Under the pieces are notes generated by a model. The model made no database searches. It saw only the letters and a list, made by a program, of their open reading frames with translations, and was not told the DNA's origin. A stretch of 64,000 nucleotides of DNA from Melioribacteraceae bacterium. Its GTDB lineage: Bacteria > Bacteroidota > Ignavibacteria > Ignavibacteriales > Melioribacteraceae. Shown here one piece after another: positions 40,201 to 47,642 of the stretch (the first letter of the stretch is position 1; the number at the start of each line of letters is the position of its first letter). A program made the translations under genes and the position numbers. The stretch spans positions 1-64,000 of the forward strand of contig JAIPBD010000001.1 of the NCBI GenBank assembly GCA_021739765.1, written 5' to 3'.

Positions 40201-40432
40201 GCTTTTTCATATCGAAGATGATTTGGAAAAACGAAAAGCTTTGGAAAATTACCTGCACGGCTGGAGCCAAGCACTTAGCGAATTAAATTATCTTCGAACA
40301 GGTTATAAAACTGACGGCTTATTAGATTTTCATTTTGTTACCGATGAGGATATAAAAAAGCAGACAAGTTATGCCATTAAAATTGGTGCCGTTACTGATT
40401 CTGCAAAACCTTTAAAGCTTGGGACGACTTAG
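37247..40432 (+). CDS. Sensor-like/ATP-grasp/nucleotidyltransferase fusion protein
   Basis: A 1061-residue protein overlapping the previous gene by 8 bases. Residues 15-135 (VYKIEEAIG, IPPGWQYPHTCC, GPFLKEEKKLIKTIADRL) resemble a GAF-like sensory domain seen in some signalling proteins. A helical region is followed by a PPDK N-type ATP-grasp domain (GGKSSGLF at 349, VVRSSSLMEDQMGAAFSG near 448, IEFAHDGKNFYLLQCRPQ) and the same GRWGS/HFF module as its neighbour (793). At the C-terminus is a polymerase-beta-type nucleotidyltransferase with FGSTKNATAGPGSDIDLL (969-986). No phospho-His domain. Function unknown; the two genes surely act together. Confidence 0.75.
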   Translation: MNKDYRSLDDLVYDLQERAKELNCVYKIEEAIGNRELNNQQVFEEVVAAIPPGWQYPHTCCAKILLDNKIFVSPQFQETIYSMHENIIVQEKPIGKISVYYKDKMPESDFGPFLKEEKKLIKTIADRLSHFILHQKLKGVFDELQSVRNGSVNRDFKNEWRIVLDMLRKTDPNLFASILRKMLHNLCWNGIEEAENIMKQSVMDQKQSENEGRYDENKPMKKRKVDNYDAYIEAILTIADNNLPDEQILAKIQKWIKEDKASALVKAVESLDTSLTEISDAIRKFYHLAPEKFELSPSTIKGLRVSLLRRFFTDKIDFISIAKEYIKLTDFYDLIDNMIFPPKSHGKLGGKSSGLFLAYHILKKNADTKELVGDIQIPKTWYIASDAVMHFMHYNDLEEVIEQKYKDIDEVRLEYPHIVQVFKNSEFPPDMVKGLSQAMDDFGEKPIVVRSSSLMEDQMGAAFSGKYKSLFLANQGSKSERLSALMDAIAEVYASTFSPDPIEYRAERGLIDFHEEMGIMLQEVVGTKMGKYFLPAFAGVAFSKNEFRWSPRIKREDGLIRIVAGLGTRAVDRLGDDYPVLIAPGQPSLRVNVSLEEQIKYAPKYIDVINLETNDFETIDIKDMFLEAGNDFPRITDVVSVFENKMIRPVSALGIDFDKDDLLVTFDGLMKKGVFIRQVDTILKTLEKKLQTPIDIEFAHDGKNFYLLQCRPQSFAGTQISDQIPKDIPVDKLLFNAKRYVSNGHMLDITHVVYVDPVEYAQVQDREMMIQIGRAVGKLNKLLPKRQFVLIGPGRWGSRGDIKLGVSVTYSDINNTAMLIEVAKKKGNYVPDLSFGTHFFQDLVEAQIRYLPLYPDDKGIIFREDFFLNAPNMLSELLPEFDYLSRKIRVIDIPSTSNGQILKILLNADLDQAVGLLSNPSSEEQQDHEKVDYSEWQPSDQWKWRYKMAEKIAKRIDPEKQGVKGIYIFGSTKNATAGPGSDIDLLFHIEDDLEKRKALENYLHGWSQALSELNYLRTGYKTDGLLDFHFVTDEDIKKQTSYAIKIGAVTDSAKPLKLGTT

Positions 40433-41280
40433 AGAATAAGTCTTTTTGCACAATCTAAATCGTTAAGATCGAATTGGATTAAGGATAATTCATTCCCATG
40501 ATGAGCTGCGTTAAAAGAATAAGTATCACCAATTCTATCAGACCAGGAACCGGTTATTTTTGTCGATTCATGAATGTGTCCGTGCAGAGTCAATAGTGGC
40601 TGTTTCTCTTCGATAAATTTCTTGATTGCAATCGATCCGACGTGTACATCCACTTTCACAAAATCGATTACTTTGTTATCTAATGCGGCTCTATCCAAAT
40701 TTGTTTTGTAAGGTGGTGAATGGAATAGAAAAATTGACTTTCTCCTATCTTCGCCGATCGTAAAAAATTCCAAATCTATTTTGATTGTTGAGAACTTTGC
40801 ATCATTTTCCTCAATTTCAACAGTACGAATTCCTTCTTCCGGACTGACACATCCCGGATCAACAAAGCGTGAAACATCATATTTTTCCCAGTCTTTTAAA
40901 CGGAATGGGGATGGAGGACAGTATGAATAACCACAAATTAAGTAATCACCAATTTGTATCTTTTTCAGATGACTGTATTTCCAGAGTCCTTTTACTTCAC
41001 CTTCAATTAGCTTCGTTTCTTCATTTTTTGGGTCGTCATTACCCATAATAATAAATACATCAGGATAGTCCGATTGCATCAGTTTTTTTAATTTCTGAAA
41101 CTCCGGGATCAAGAAATTGTCGTAAAAATTTGGCTCCGAGTTTTTTGAGAATCTGGAAAGGTTTCCGCCTAAATCTCCACCGATAAATATCAAATTTGGC
41201 TTTACTGATTTGATTCGTTCGAATAGCTTTGAGTAGTTTGCTAAGTTACCGTGTAAGTCTGAGACAAAAAATGCTAACAT
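40429..41280 (-). CDS. Calcineurin-like metallophosphoesterase
   Basis: A 283-residue cytoplasmic phosphoesterase. Metal motifs are in order: FVSDLHGN (D-x-H), IFIGGDLGG (G-D), IIMGNDD (G-N-D instead of GNHD), FLFHSPPY, and TLHGHIHES (G-H-x-H). The substrate is unknown. ATG 41280 begins the conserved MLAFFVSDLHGN; the longer frame to 41325 adds nothing conserved. No Shine-Dalgarno site is visible. Its stop overlaps by 4 bases the end of the convergent ATP-grasp gene. Confidence 0.85.
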   Translation of the reverse strand: MLAFFVSDLHGNLANYSKLFERIKSVKPNLIFIGGDLGGNLSRFSKNSEPNFYDNFLIPEFQKLKKLMQSDYPDVFIIMGNDDPKNEETKLIEGEVKGLWKYSHLKKIQIGDYLICGYSYCPPSPFRLKDWEKYDVSRFVDPGCVSPEEGIRTVEIEENDAKFSTIKIDLEFFTIGEDRRKSIFLFHSPPYKTNLDRAALDNKVIDFVKVDVHVGSIAIKKFIEEKQPLLTLHGHIHESTKITGSWSDRIGDTYSFNAAHHGNELSLIQFDLNDLDCAKRLIL

Positions 41281-41397
41281 ATTTACATAAATTGTTTGAT
41301 CAAATATAGTGCTGATTAGCACCAAATAAAATAAGGGATTTCGAGATTGACATTATCAATTTTTATAGGGATTTTTGTTGATATTAATTTTAAGAAA

Positions 41398-41460
41398 ATG
41401 TTAGGCACACATCGCACATATCATCATGATAATAACTTTCAGCGGAAAGTGTCGGTGTGA
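41398..41460 (+). CDS. Histidine operon leader peptide
   Basis: A 20-codon reading frame, M-L-G-T-H-R-T-Y-H-H-D-N-N-F-Q-R-K-V-S-V, with three His codons (41410-41412, 41422-41427), two of them adjacent, just upstream of hisG. It overlaps RNA segments 1 and 2 of the attenuator. A ribosome stalled at the His codons would cover segment 1. No clear Shine-Dalgarno site precedes the ATG. TTGACA at 41347-41352 could be the -35 of the operon promoter, but no good -10 was found. Confidence 0.7.
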   Translation: MLGTHRTYHHDNNFQRKVSV

Positions 41461-41512
41461 TTTAAATCGAAATTAGGATATCACAAAACCCCGGCACTTG
41501 TCGGGGTTTTTT
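41406..41512 (+). promoter_or_regulatory. his operon transcription attenuator
   Basis: Four pairing segments can be read. Segment 1 is CACACATCGCAC (41406-41417) and segment 2 is GTGTCGGTGTG (41449-41459); they form CACAC:GTGTG, CG:CG and CAC:GTG. AAGTGTCGG (41447-41455) also pairs over 9 bases (one G-U) with CCGGCACTT (41491-41499), segment 3, making the antiterminator. Segment 3 with 4 makes the terminator: AAAACCCCGGC (41485-41495) and GTCGGGGTTTT (41500-41510), loop ACTT, followed by T. Low His charging would stall the ribosome on segment 1 and free 2:3. Confidence 0.8.
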
Positions 41513-41530
41513 GCTTTAAAGGAGAATTTA

Positions 41531-42400
41531 ATGTCGCAAGAAAATTTGAAATTGGCTATTCAGAAAAAAGGTCGGTTAACAGAAAAATCGCTGCAAATAC
41601 TTAGAAATTGCGGACTGGATATTGATAATTATTCGGATCGGTTAATGATTTCCGCAAGAAATTTTCCGTTGGATATTTTATTTCTGCGGGATGACGATAT
41701 TCCTGAATACGTTCAAGATGGAGTTGCGGATATTGGAATTCTTGGCGAAAACGTTGTCGTTGAGAAAAAAGCAAATATTGAAATTGTTAAAAAACTCGGA
41801 TTCAGCAGATGTGAACTTTTGATTGGAGTACCGGAAAATAAAACCTTAAACGAAGTTAAGGACTTAAATGGTAAAACCATCGCGACTTCGTATCCGGTAA
41901 TTACTCAAAAATTTTTGGATGATAACAAGATTACGGCAAAAATAGTGGAGATCAGCGGATCAGTTGAAATTACTACTTCACTTGGCGTTTCAGATTGTAT
42001 ATGCGATATTGTTTCCACCGGAAATACTCTCAGAATGAATAAATTGAAAAAATCATTTCCGGTATTTAAATCAGAAGCGGTTTTAGTCGCATCAAAATCA
42101 GTTGAATTAAATAGTGAGAAGAATCAACTATTGGCCGATTTATTAAAAAGAATTTCGTCAGCCTTAAATGCAAAACATTCTAAATACATTATGATGAACT
42201 CTCCGAAAGACTCGGTCGAGAAAGTACTTCAAATTATCCCTTCATTAAAAAGTCCAACAGTTCTCTCATTGGCCGATGAAAAATCTGTCGCGATTCACGC
42301 GGTTATTCCATCCGAGAAATTTTGGAAGATAGTTGATGAACTTAAGGCCGCCGGTGCAAGCGGAATATTATTATTACCAATAGAGAACATGATTTTATGA
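41531..42400 (+). CDS. hisG: ATP phosphoribosyltransferase, long form
   Basis: A 289-residue enzyme for the first step of histidine synthesis (ATP plus PRPP). Catalytic domains include LAIQKKGRLTEKSLQIL, GVADIGILGENVV and the PRPP loop ISGSVEITTSLGVSDCICDIVSTGNTL. A C-terminal ACT-like regulatory domain (about 215-289) makes it the HisZ-independent, feedback-inhibited long form. ATG 41531 is chosen because AAAGGAG is ideally placed and the sequence begins there; the frame continues upstream without homology, through the attenuator hairpin. Stop overlaps hisD by 4 bases. Confidence 0.96.
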   Translation: MSQENLKLAIQKKGRLTEKSLQILRNCGLDIDNYSDRLMISARNFPLDILFLRDDDIPEYVQDGVADIGILGENVVVEKKANIEIVKKLGFSRCELLIGVPENKTLNEVKDLNGKTIATSYPVITQKFLDDNKITAKIVEISGSVEITTSLGVSDCICDIVSTGNTLRMNKLKKSFPVFKSEAVLVASKSVELNSEKNQLLADLLKRISSALNAKHSKYIMMNSPKDSVEKVLQIIPSLKSPTVLSLADEKSVAIHAVIPSEKFWKIVDELKAAGASGILLLPIENMIL

Positions 42401-43689
42401 GAGTATTCAATGTATCCGATTTAAGTGAAGACGGATTAAATGACATTTTAAAAAGACCATTAATTGATTCGGACAAAATTTTTGCGGATGTAAAAAATAT
42501 TCTTGATGATGTTAAAGTCAACGGTTTAAAAGCCGCTCAAAAATATGCTTCCCGTTTCGATGGATTCGAAAAGGAATCAATAAAAATTTCCGAGCAAGAA
42601 TTCGAAATTGCCGAGCAAAGGCTGGCACAGAAAGTTAAAAATGCAATTTTATTCTCTAAAGAAAACATCGAAAAATTTCATTCAATTCAAGTTCCAAATA
42701 ACTATTCCATTGAAACTCAAGCGGGTGTGAATTGCTCCAGAGAATTTCGCGCGATAGAAAACGTTGGCCTTTACATTCCCGGCGGAACCGCAATACTGCC
42801 TTCAACTGTTTTGATGCTGGGGATTCCGGCAAAATTAGCGGGTTGCAAAAGAATTGTTGCTTTTTCTCCTTCAAAAAATGGTGAAATAAGTGACGCTGTT
42901 TTATTCGCGGCTAAAGTTTGTGGAATTGATGAATTTTACAAACTCGGCGGCGCCCAGGCCGTTGCTCTATTTGGGTATGGATCGAAGGAAGTTAAAAAGG
43001 TTGATAAAATATTCGGTCCCGGAAATCAATACGTGACCGCGGCGAAAAGTTTAATTAGTATAGATCCGGAAGGATGCGCAATCGATATGCCCGCAGGACC
43101 AAGCGAAGTTTTGGTAATTGCTGATCAAAATGCTAACCCCGATTTTATTGCCTCCGATTTACTTTCACAAGCCGAGCATGGAATTGATTCACAAGTGCTT
43201 CTTTTTTCAGATAGTAAATCACTTATAAAAAGTGTGAGCAAAAAATTAATCGAGCAATTGGAAAAGTTACCTCGCCGCGAAATTGCCGAAAAGGCACTTA
43301 ATAATTCCTTCGCTTTGAAGGTCAGCTCGATTGATGAAGCTATTGATTTGAGCAATAAATACGCACCCGAACACCTTATATTAAATTTTAATGATGCAGA
43401 ATCAGCTTTGAAAAAAATTACAAATGCCGGTTCCGTTTTTGTCGGCTCGTTTACACCGGAAAGTGCCGGGGATTATTCATCAGGTACAAACCATTCACTC
43501 CCGACCAATGGTTATACAAAAGTATTTGGTGGAGTAAGTGTCGAATCGTTTATGAAACAGATTACTTTTCAGCAAATCTCGAAAGAGGGTTTGTTAAATC
43601 TTGCCGATTCCATTATAACACTCGCTGAAGAAGAAGGATTGGACGGACACGCAAACGCGGTAAGAATTAGGTTGGAAAATGGATATTGA
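42397..43689 (+). CDS. hisD: Histidinol dehydrogenase
   Basis: A 430-residue zinc enzyme oxidising histidinol to histidine in two NAD steps, the end of the pathway. Family blocks are NVGLYIPGGTAILPSTVLMLGIPAKLAGC, KIFGPGNQYVTAAK, IDMPAGPSEVLVIAD, LLSQAEHGIDSQ (zinc ligands Gln/His), and SSGTNHSLPTNGYTKVFGGVSVESFMK. The start overlaps the hisG stop (ATGA) and its end overlaps hisC by 11 bases, so translation is coupled. Confidence 0.96.
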   Translation: MRVFNVSDLSEDGLNDILKRPLIDSDKIFADVKNILDDVKVNGLKAAQKYASRFDGFEKESIKISEQEFEIAEQRLAQKVKNAILFSKENIEKFHSIQVPNNYSIETQAGVNCSREFRAIENVGLYIPGGTAILPSTVLMLGIPAKLAGCKRIVAFSPSKNGEISDAVLFAAKVCGIDEFYKLGGAQAVALFGYGSKEVKKVDKIFGPGNQYVTAAKSLISIDPEGCAIDMPAGPSEVLVIADQNANPDFIASDLLSQAEHGIDSQVLLFSDSKSLIKSVSKKLIEQLEKLPRREIAEKALNNSFALKVSSIDEAIDLSNKYAPEHLILNFNDAESALKKITNAGSVFVGSFTPESAGDYSSGTNHSLPTNGYTKVFGGVSVESFMKQITFQQISKEGLLNLADSIITLAEEEGLDGHANAVRIRLENGY

Positions 43690-44722
43690 TAATTTAGTTA
43701 GAGAAAATATAAAAAGGTTGAAGCCCTACACTTCGGCCAGGGATCAATTTGAAAAAGGGATTTTGCTTGATGCAAACGAAAATGGATTAGGTTCAGTTGT
43801 TGAATCAAAACTTGAATTAAACCGATATCCCGACCCCAAACACAAAGAAATCAAAATTCATCTATCTAAAATTACCGGAGCAAAATCTGAAAATTTGTTT
43901 ATCGGAGTTGGTTCGGATGAAATTATTGATTTGATGATAAGAATATTTTGTGAGCCTACTGTCGATAACCTGTTAATTCTTGAGCCAACTTACGGGATGT
44001 ACAAAGTTTCAGCAGATATAAATAATGTTCACGCGATTTCCGCAAATTTATCCCCCGATTTCCAGATTGATTTTGCTGAAATTGATTCCAAAATAAAATC
44101 GAACACGAAACTGATATTTTTATGTTCGCCGAATAATCCTACCGGAAATCTGTTAAGAGTTGATGATATTCGAAAATTATGCCAATATCAAAAATCCATT
44201 ATAGTAGTTGATGAGGCTTATATTGATTTTACCCCTGAAGGCAGTGTTTTGGAATTGATCGGCGAGCACACAAATTTAGTTGTGATGCGCACACTTTCTA
44301 AAGCTTGGGGCCTAGCCGGTATTCGAGCGGGGTATTGTGCAGCTGATCCGTTAATAATCAATTATTTGTATAAAGTTAAAGCACCCTATAATTTGAACAA
44401 ACTTACCGGTAGAACGATTATTAGCGCTTTAAACAACAAAGAACAAATGGAAAAATTCCGTTTCATAATTGTTGAAGAAAGGAAACGATTTGTAAATGCC
44501 ATTTCGAATTTGCCCGGAGTAATAAAAATTTTTCCGAGTGACGCGAACTTTCTACTTGTAAAATTTTCGGATGCCAATACGGTTTTTAATAAATTGATAG
44601 AGAAAAATATTATCATCAGAAACCGTTCAAATATGTTGGGTTTAGAAAATTGCTTGAGGATTACAATCGGCAATAAAAGTGAAAACGACCAGTTGATTAA
44701 TGCTTTGAAAGAGATTTTATGA
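43679..44722 (+). CDS. hisC: Histidinol-phosphate aminotransferase
   Basis: A 347-residue fold type I PLP aminotransferase making histidinol phosphate. Seen are LLDANENGLG, NRYPDP, GVGSDEIIDL, LCSPNNPTGN, IVVDEAYIDF (PLP Asp/Tyr) and MRTLSKAWGLAGIRAGY with the PLP Lys, then NCLRITIG with the substrate Arg. It overlaps hisD by 11 bases and hisB by 4. Confidence 0.95.
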   Translation: MDIDNLVRENIKRLKPYTSARDQFEKGILLDANENGLGSVVESKLELNRYPDPKHKEIKIHLSKITGAKSENLFIGVGSDEIIDLMIRIFCEPTVDNLLILEPTYGMYKVSADINNVHAISANLSPDFQIDFAEIDSKIKSNTKLIFLCSPNNPTGNLLRVDDIRKLCQYQKSIIVVDEAYIDFTPEGSVLELIGEHTNLVVMRTLSKAWGLAGIRAGYCAADPLIINYLYKVKAPYNLNKLTGRTIISALNNKEQMEKFRFIIVEERKRFVNAISNLPGVIKIFPSDANFLLVKFSDANTVFNKLIEKNIIIRNRSNMLGLENCLRITIGNKSENDQLINALKEIL

Positions 44723-45600
44723 AAAAAATATTTATTGATTCACAATTACTACAGCTTGGTTTCCCACAAAGTCGTGGTCTGATTTCTTCATTGCTAAAAA
44801 TGAATGAGCGGGCTTTCTCAATTTATACCGAGCGAATGGATTCATTGACTGAAACAATACTGCAATCGGAAAATATTGAAATCAGCAGCGCAGCGAATAA
44901 TGATAAATGTGATTTTTCACTTAAGTTTTTAGATGGTAAAATTCAGCTCATAAATTCAAACTTCGCTGAAACTGTTTTTAACAATCTAATGGACGCGATT
45001 GAATCACTCCTAAGAAATGAACGATTTGCGGAAATTTCTAGAAAGACGAAAGAGACTGATATCTCAGTAAAAATATTTTTAGATGGGAAAGGGGAAAACG
45101 AGATCTCGACCGGAATCGGTTTTTTTGATCACATGTTGGAACAAATCGCGCGGCATGCAAATGTTGATCTTTTTATCAACACGAAAGGTGATTTGCACAT
45201 TGATGAGCATCATACCGTTGAAGATACGGGTATTGCATTGGGCGAGGCGATTAGCAAAGCACTCGGTGATAAAAAAGGAATTACCCGGTACGGCTTTTTC
45301 CTCCCGATGGATGAAACGATCGCGCAATGTGGCTTAGATTTCAGCGGAAGAATCTTTCTGAATTTCAAATGTAAATTTGAACGCGAAAAAGTGGGGGATT
45401 TTCCAACTGAATTAACAGAAGAATTTTTCCGTGCTTTAGCGTCAGGTATGAAAGTGAATTTATATTTACGTTCAAAAGGGAAAAACGACCATCACAAAAT
45501 CGAATCGATGTTCAAAGCTTTTGCAAAATCATTGAATGATGCCGTTAGGTTTGACGAACGGACTCAAAATAGATTACCTTCCACGAAAGGAATGTTATGA
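44719..45600 (+). CDS. hisB: Imidazoleglycerol-phosphate dehydratase with unusual N-terminal extension
   Basis: A 293-residue protein whose C-terminal part (about 103-293) is a complete dehydratase: GIGFFDHMLEQIARHANVDL, DLHIDEHHTVEDTGIALGEA and KNDHHKIESMFKAFAKSL supply the Mn ligands. The N-terminal about 100 residues are not the HAD phosphatase of bifunctional HisB (no DxDGT, no zinc loop) and are too long for a normal monofunctional enzyme (about 195 residues). Their role is unknown. The histidinol-phosphate phosphatase step therefore has no candidate within this operon. ATGA overlaps on both sides. Confidence 0.93.
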   Translation: MKKIFIDSQLLQLGFPQSRGLISSLLKMNERAFSIYTERMDSLTETILQSENIEISSAANNDKCDFSLKFLDGKIQLINSNFAETVFNNLMDAIESLLRNERFAEISRKTKETDISVKIFLDGKGENEISTGIGFFDHMLEQIARHANVDLFINTKGDLHIDEHHTVEDTGIALGEAISKALGDKKGITRYGFFLPMDETIAQCGLDFSGRIFLNFKCKFEREKVGDFPTELTEEFFRALASGMKVNLYLRSKGKNDHHKIESMFKAFAKSLNDAVRFDERTQNRLPSTKGML

Positions 45601-46184
45601 TCGCGATAATTGATTACGGAGCCGGAAACACAGCCTCTGTTGCGAACGCTCTTGAGGAACTAAATGTTAAATTTAGAATCGCTAAGACAGAAGGAGTAAT
45701 TTGCAAAGCGGAAAAAATTATTTTTCCAGGTGTCGGTCATGCGGCATCCGCTGTAAGGAATCTCCACATATTGAATTTATTTAATCTTTTAAGAATTTTA
45801 AAACGACCATTGCTGGGCATCTGTTTGGGAATGCAATTGTTCTCTGAAAAATCTATTGAAGGCGACACAGCTTGCCTGGGAGTTCTACCCGTTGATACGA
45901 AAAAATTTGATGAAACAAAAGTAACGGTTCCTAATATGGGATGGTCGAAAGTGAAATCGATTAAAGAGAGTAAATTGTTTGAAGGATTGCAGAATGAGGA
46001 ATTCTTCTATTTTGCCCATACTTATTTTGTGCCGATAAATGAATTTACAATCGCGACCGCGAACCATGATGTGAATTTTACGGCGGCCATCGAAAAAAAC
46101 AACTTTTACGGAGTTCAATTTCATCCGGAAAAATCCGGGAAAGCGGGGCTTCAAATTCTCGAAAATTTTGTTGAAAAATGTTAG
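45597..46184 (+). CDS. hisH: Imidazole glycerol phosphate synthase, glutaminase subunit
   Basis: A 195-residue class I glutamine amidotransferase that feeds ammonia to HisF. DYGAGNTASVANAL at the start, the oxyanion strand IIFPGVGHAAS, nucleophile Cys in LLGICLGMQLFSE, and the His/Glu pair in GVQFHPEKSG are all intact. It overlaps hisB (ATGA) and hisA (7 bases). Confidence 0.95.
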   Translation: MIAIIDYGAGNTASVANALEELNVKFRIAKTEGVICKAEKIIFPGVGHAASAVRNLHILNLFNLLRILKRPLLGICLGMQLFSEKSIEGDTACLGVLPVDTKKFDETKVTVPNMGWSKVKSIKESKLFEGLQNEEFFYFAHTYFVPINEFTIATANHDVNFTAAIEKNNFYGVQFHPEKSGKAGLQILENFVEKC

Positions 46185-46894
46185 CAATACCCGCTATTGA
46201 TATCCTTGATAATAAAGTAGTCCGGCTTATAAAAGGGGACTACAATCAAAAAAAAATCTATGCTGAATCGGTTATAGAACAAGCCAATACTTTTTATTCG
46301 TTTGGTTTTAAGAGAATACATATTGTTGATTTGGGTGGCTCCCGCGATGGTCGAATTAATGTTTTAGAATCACTTTCCGAGATAAAGAATAAAATCGATA
46401 TTGAGATTGAATTCGGTGGCGGAATTCGCTCCATTGATGATATTCAAAATTTAATCGAAATAGGTATTGATCAAATAATTGTCGGGTCGTTTTCAGTCAG
46501 TTCCAAAGAAGATCTCGTTGAGTCTTTCCAAACGATTGATCCTTCAAAAATCATAATCGCTGCAGATGTAAAAGAGGAAATGATTGCGATAAAAGGTTGG
46601 ACCGAAAAATCGAGTATTTCGCTGTTCGAGCATATTCAATTTTATTCGGAATGTGGAGTTAATTCTTTTCTTTGCACGGATATTGCGAAGGACGGTTTAC
46701 TGATGGGGCCTTCAATCAATCTTTATAAAAACGTGTTGGCAAAATTTCCAAATATCGATTTGATTGCCTCGGGAGGAGTTTCTTCAATGAACGATTTACA
46801 TGAATTGGAGAGAGCCAATTGCAAAAAAGCGATTGTCGGTAAAGCTATTTATGAAAATAAGATCACATTAAAGGAGTTATCAAAGTTTGCCTAG
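46178..46894 (+). CDS. hisA: ProFAR isomerase
   Basis: A 238-residue TIM barrel performing the Amadori rearrangement of ProFAR to PRFAR. Catalytic Asp lies in IPAIDILDNKVVRLIKGDYNQKK; the second is in FLCTDIAKDGLLMGPS. The phosphate motifs EFGGGIRS and LIASGGVSS are both present, as expected of the two-fold repeated HisA/HisF barrel. Overlaps hisH by 7 bases and hisF by 8. Confidence 0.95.
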   Translation: MLAIPAIDILDNKVVRLIKGDYNQKKIYAESVIEQANTFYSFGFKRIHIVDLGGSRDGRINVLESLSEIKNKIDIEIEFGGGIRSIDDIQNLIEIGIDQIIVGSFSVSSKEDLVESFQTIDPSKIIIAADVKEEMIAIKGWTEKSSISLFEHIQFYSECGVNSFLCTDIAKDGLLMGPSINLYKNVLAKFPNIDLIASGGVSSMNDLHELERANCKKAIVGKAIYENKITLKELSKFA

Positions 46895-47642
46895 CAGAAG
46901 AATAATACCATGCCTCGATGTTAAAGACGGACGGGTAGTAAAAGGAACAAATTTTGTTAATCTGCGAGACGCAGGTTCTGCGGTGGAATTAGCCCGACGT
47001 TATTACGAAGAAGGAGCCGATGAATTGGTATTCCTCGATATTACCGCAACTGTCGAGAAGCGTAAAGCGCTAATAAAACTTGTTGAAGAGGTTGCAAAAG
47101 TTATTCGAATTCCTTTTACGGTAGGCGGAGGAATATCTTCAGTTGAAGATATTGATGTTTTATTAAAAGCTGGAGCTGATAAGGTTTCCTTAAATTCTGC
47201 AATTGTTAAGAATCCGGAATTAATCTCAGAGGCCGCTACAAGATTTGGCAGTCAAGCGGTGGTTGTCGCGATTGACATCAAAAAAATTGATGATGAATAC
47301 AAAGTTTTTGTTAAAGGTGGTCGCGAAAATACTTTTATCGAAGGATTTGGCTGGGTTAAGAAAACAGTGGAACTTGGAGCCGGGGAATTATTGATTACAT
47401 CGATGGATAAAGACGGCACAAAAGACGGATATGATTTAGATTTTTTATCTAAAGTTAAAGAAATGGTAACCGTTCCAATTATAGCATCGGGTGGAGCGGG
47501 AAATCAGCAACATTTTGCGGACGCTTTTAATTCCGCTAATGTAGATGCGTGTTTAGCCGCAAGTTTATTTCACTATCAAGAAATGAAAATTTCTGATCTA
47601 AAAAATTATCTTAAAAGTGTAAACGTGGATATGAGAATATGA
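46887..47642 (+). CDS. hisF: Imidazole glycerol phosphate synthase, cyclase subunit
   Basis: A 251-residue TIM barrel that closes the imidazole ring, releasing AICAR. Key parts are RRIIPCLDVKDGRVVKG with the first catalytic Asp, PFTVGGGISS, SLNSAIVKNPELI, and LLITSMDKDGTKDGYDLD with the second Asp. It starts at TTG 46887; AAGGAG (46871-46876) lies upstream and the product begins with the expected position, so the rare start is well supported. Overlaps hisA by 8 and hisIE by 4. Confidence 0.94.
   Translation: MPSRRIIPCLDVKDGRVVKGTNFVNLRDAGSAVELARRYYEEGADELVFLDITATVEKRKALIKLVEEVAKVIRIPFTVGGGISSVEDIDVLLKAGADKVSLNSAIVKNPELISEAATRFGSQAVVVAIDIKKIDDEYKVFVKGGRENTFIEGFGWVKKTVELGAGELLITSMDKDGTKDGYDLDFLSKVKEMVTVPIIASGGAGNQQHFADAFNSANVDACLAASLFHYQEMKISDLKNYLKSVNVDMRI

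Noticed and set aside
35500-40432. Annotation of these genes as PEP synthase or pyruvate phosphate dikinase
   Set aside because: Only the ATP-grasp part is present; the phospho-His domain and the PEP-binding barrel are absent in both.
41498-41530. Upstream extension of hisG beginning at 41498
   Set aside because: It would start inside the attenuator terminator hairpin and adds residues without homology, while ATG 41531 has an ideal AAAGGAG.
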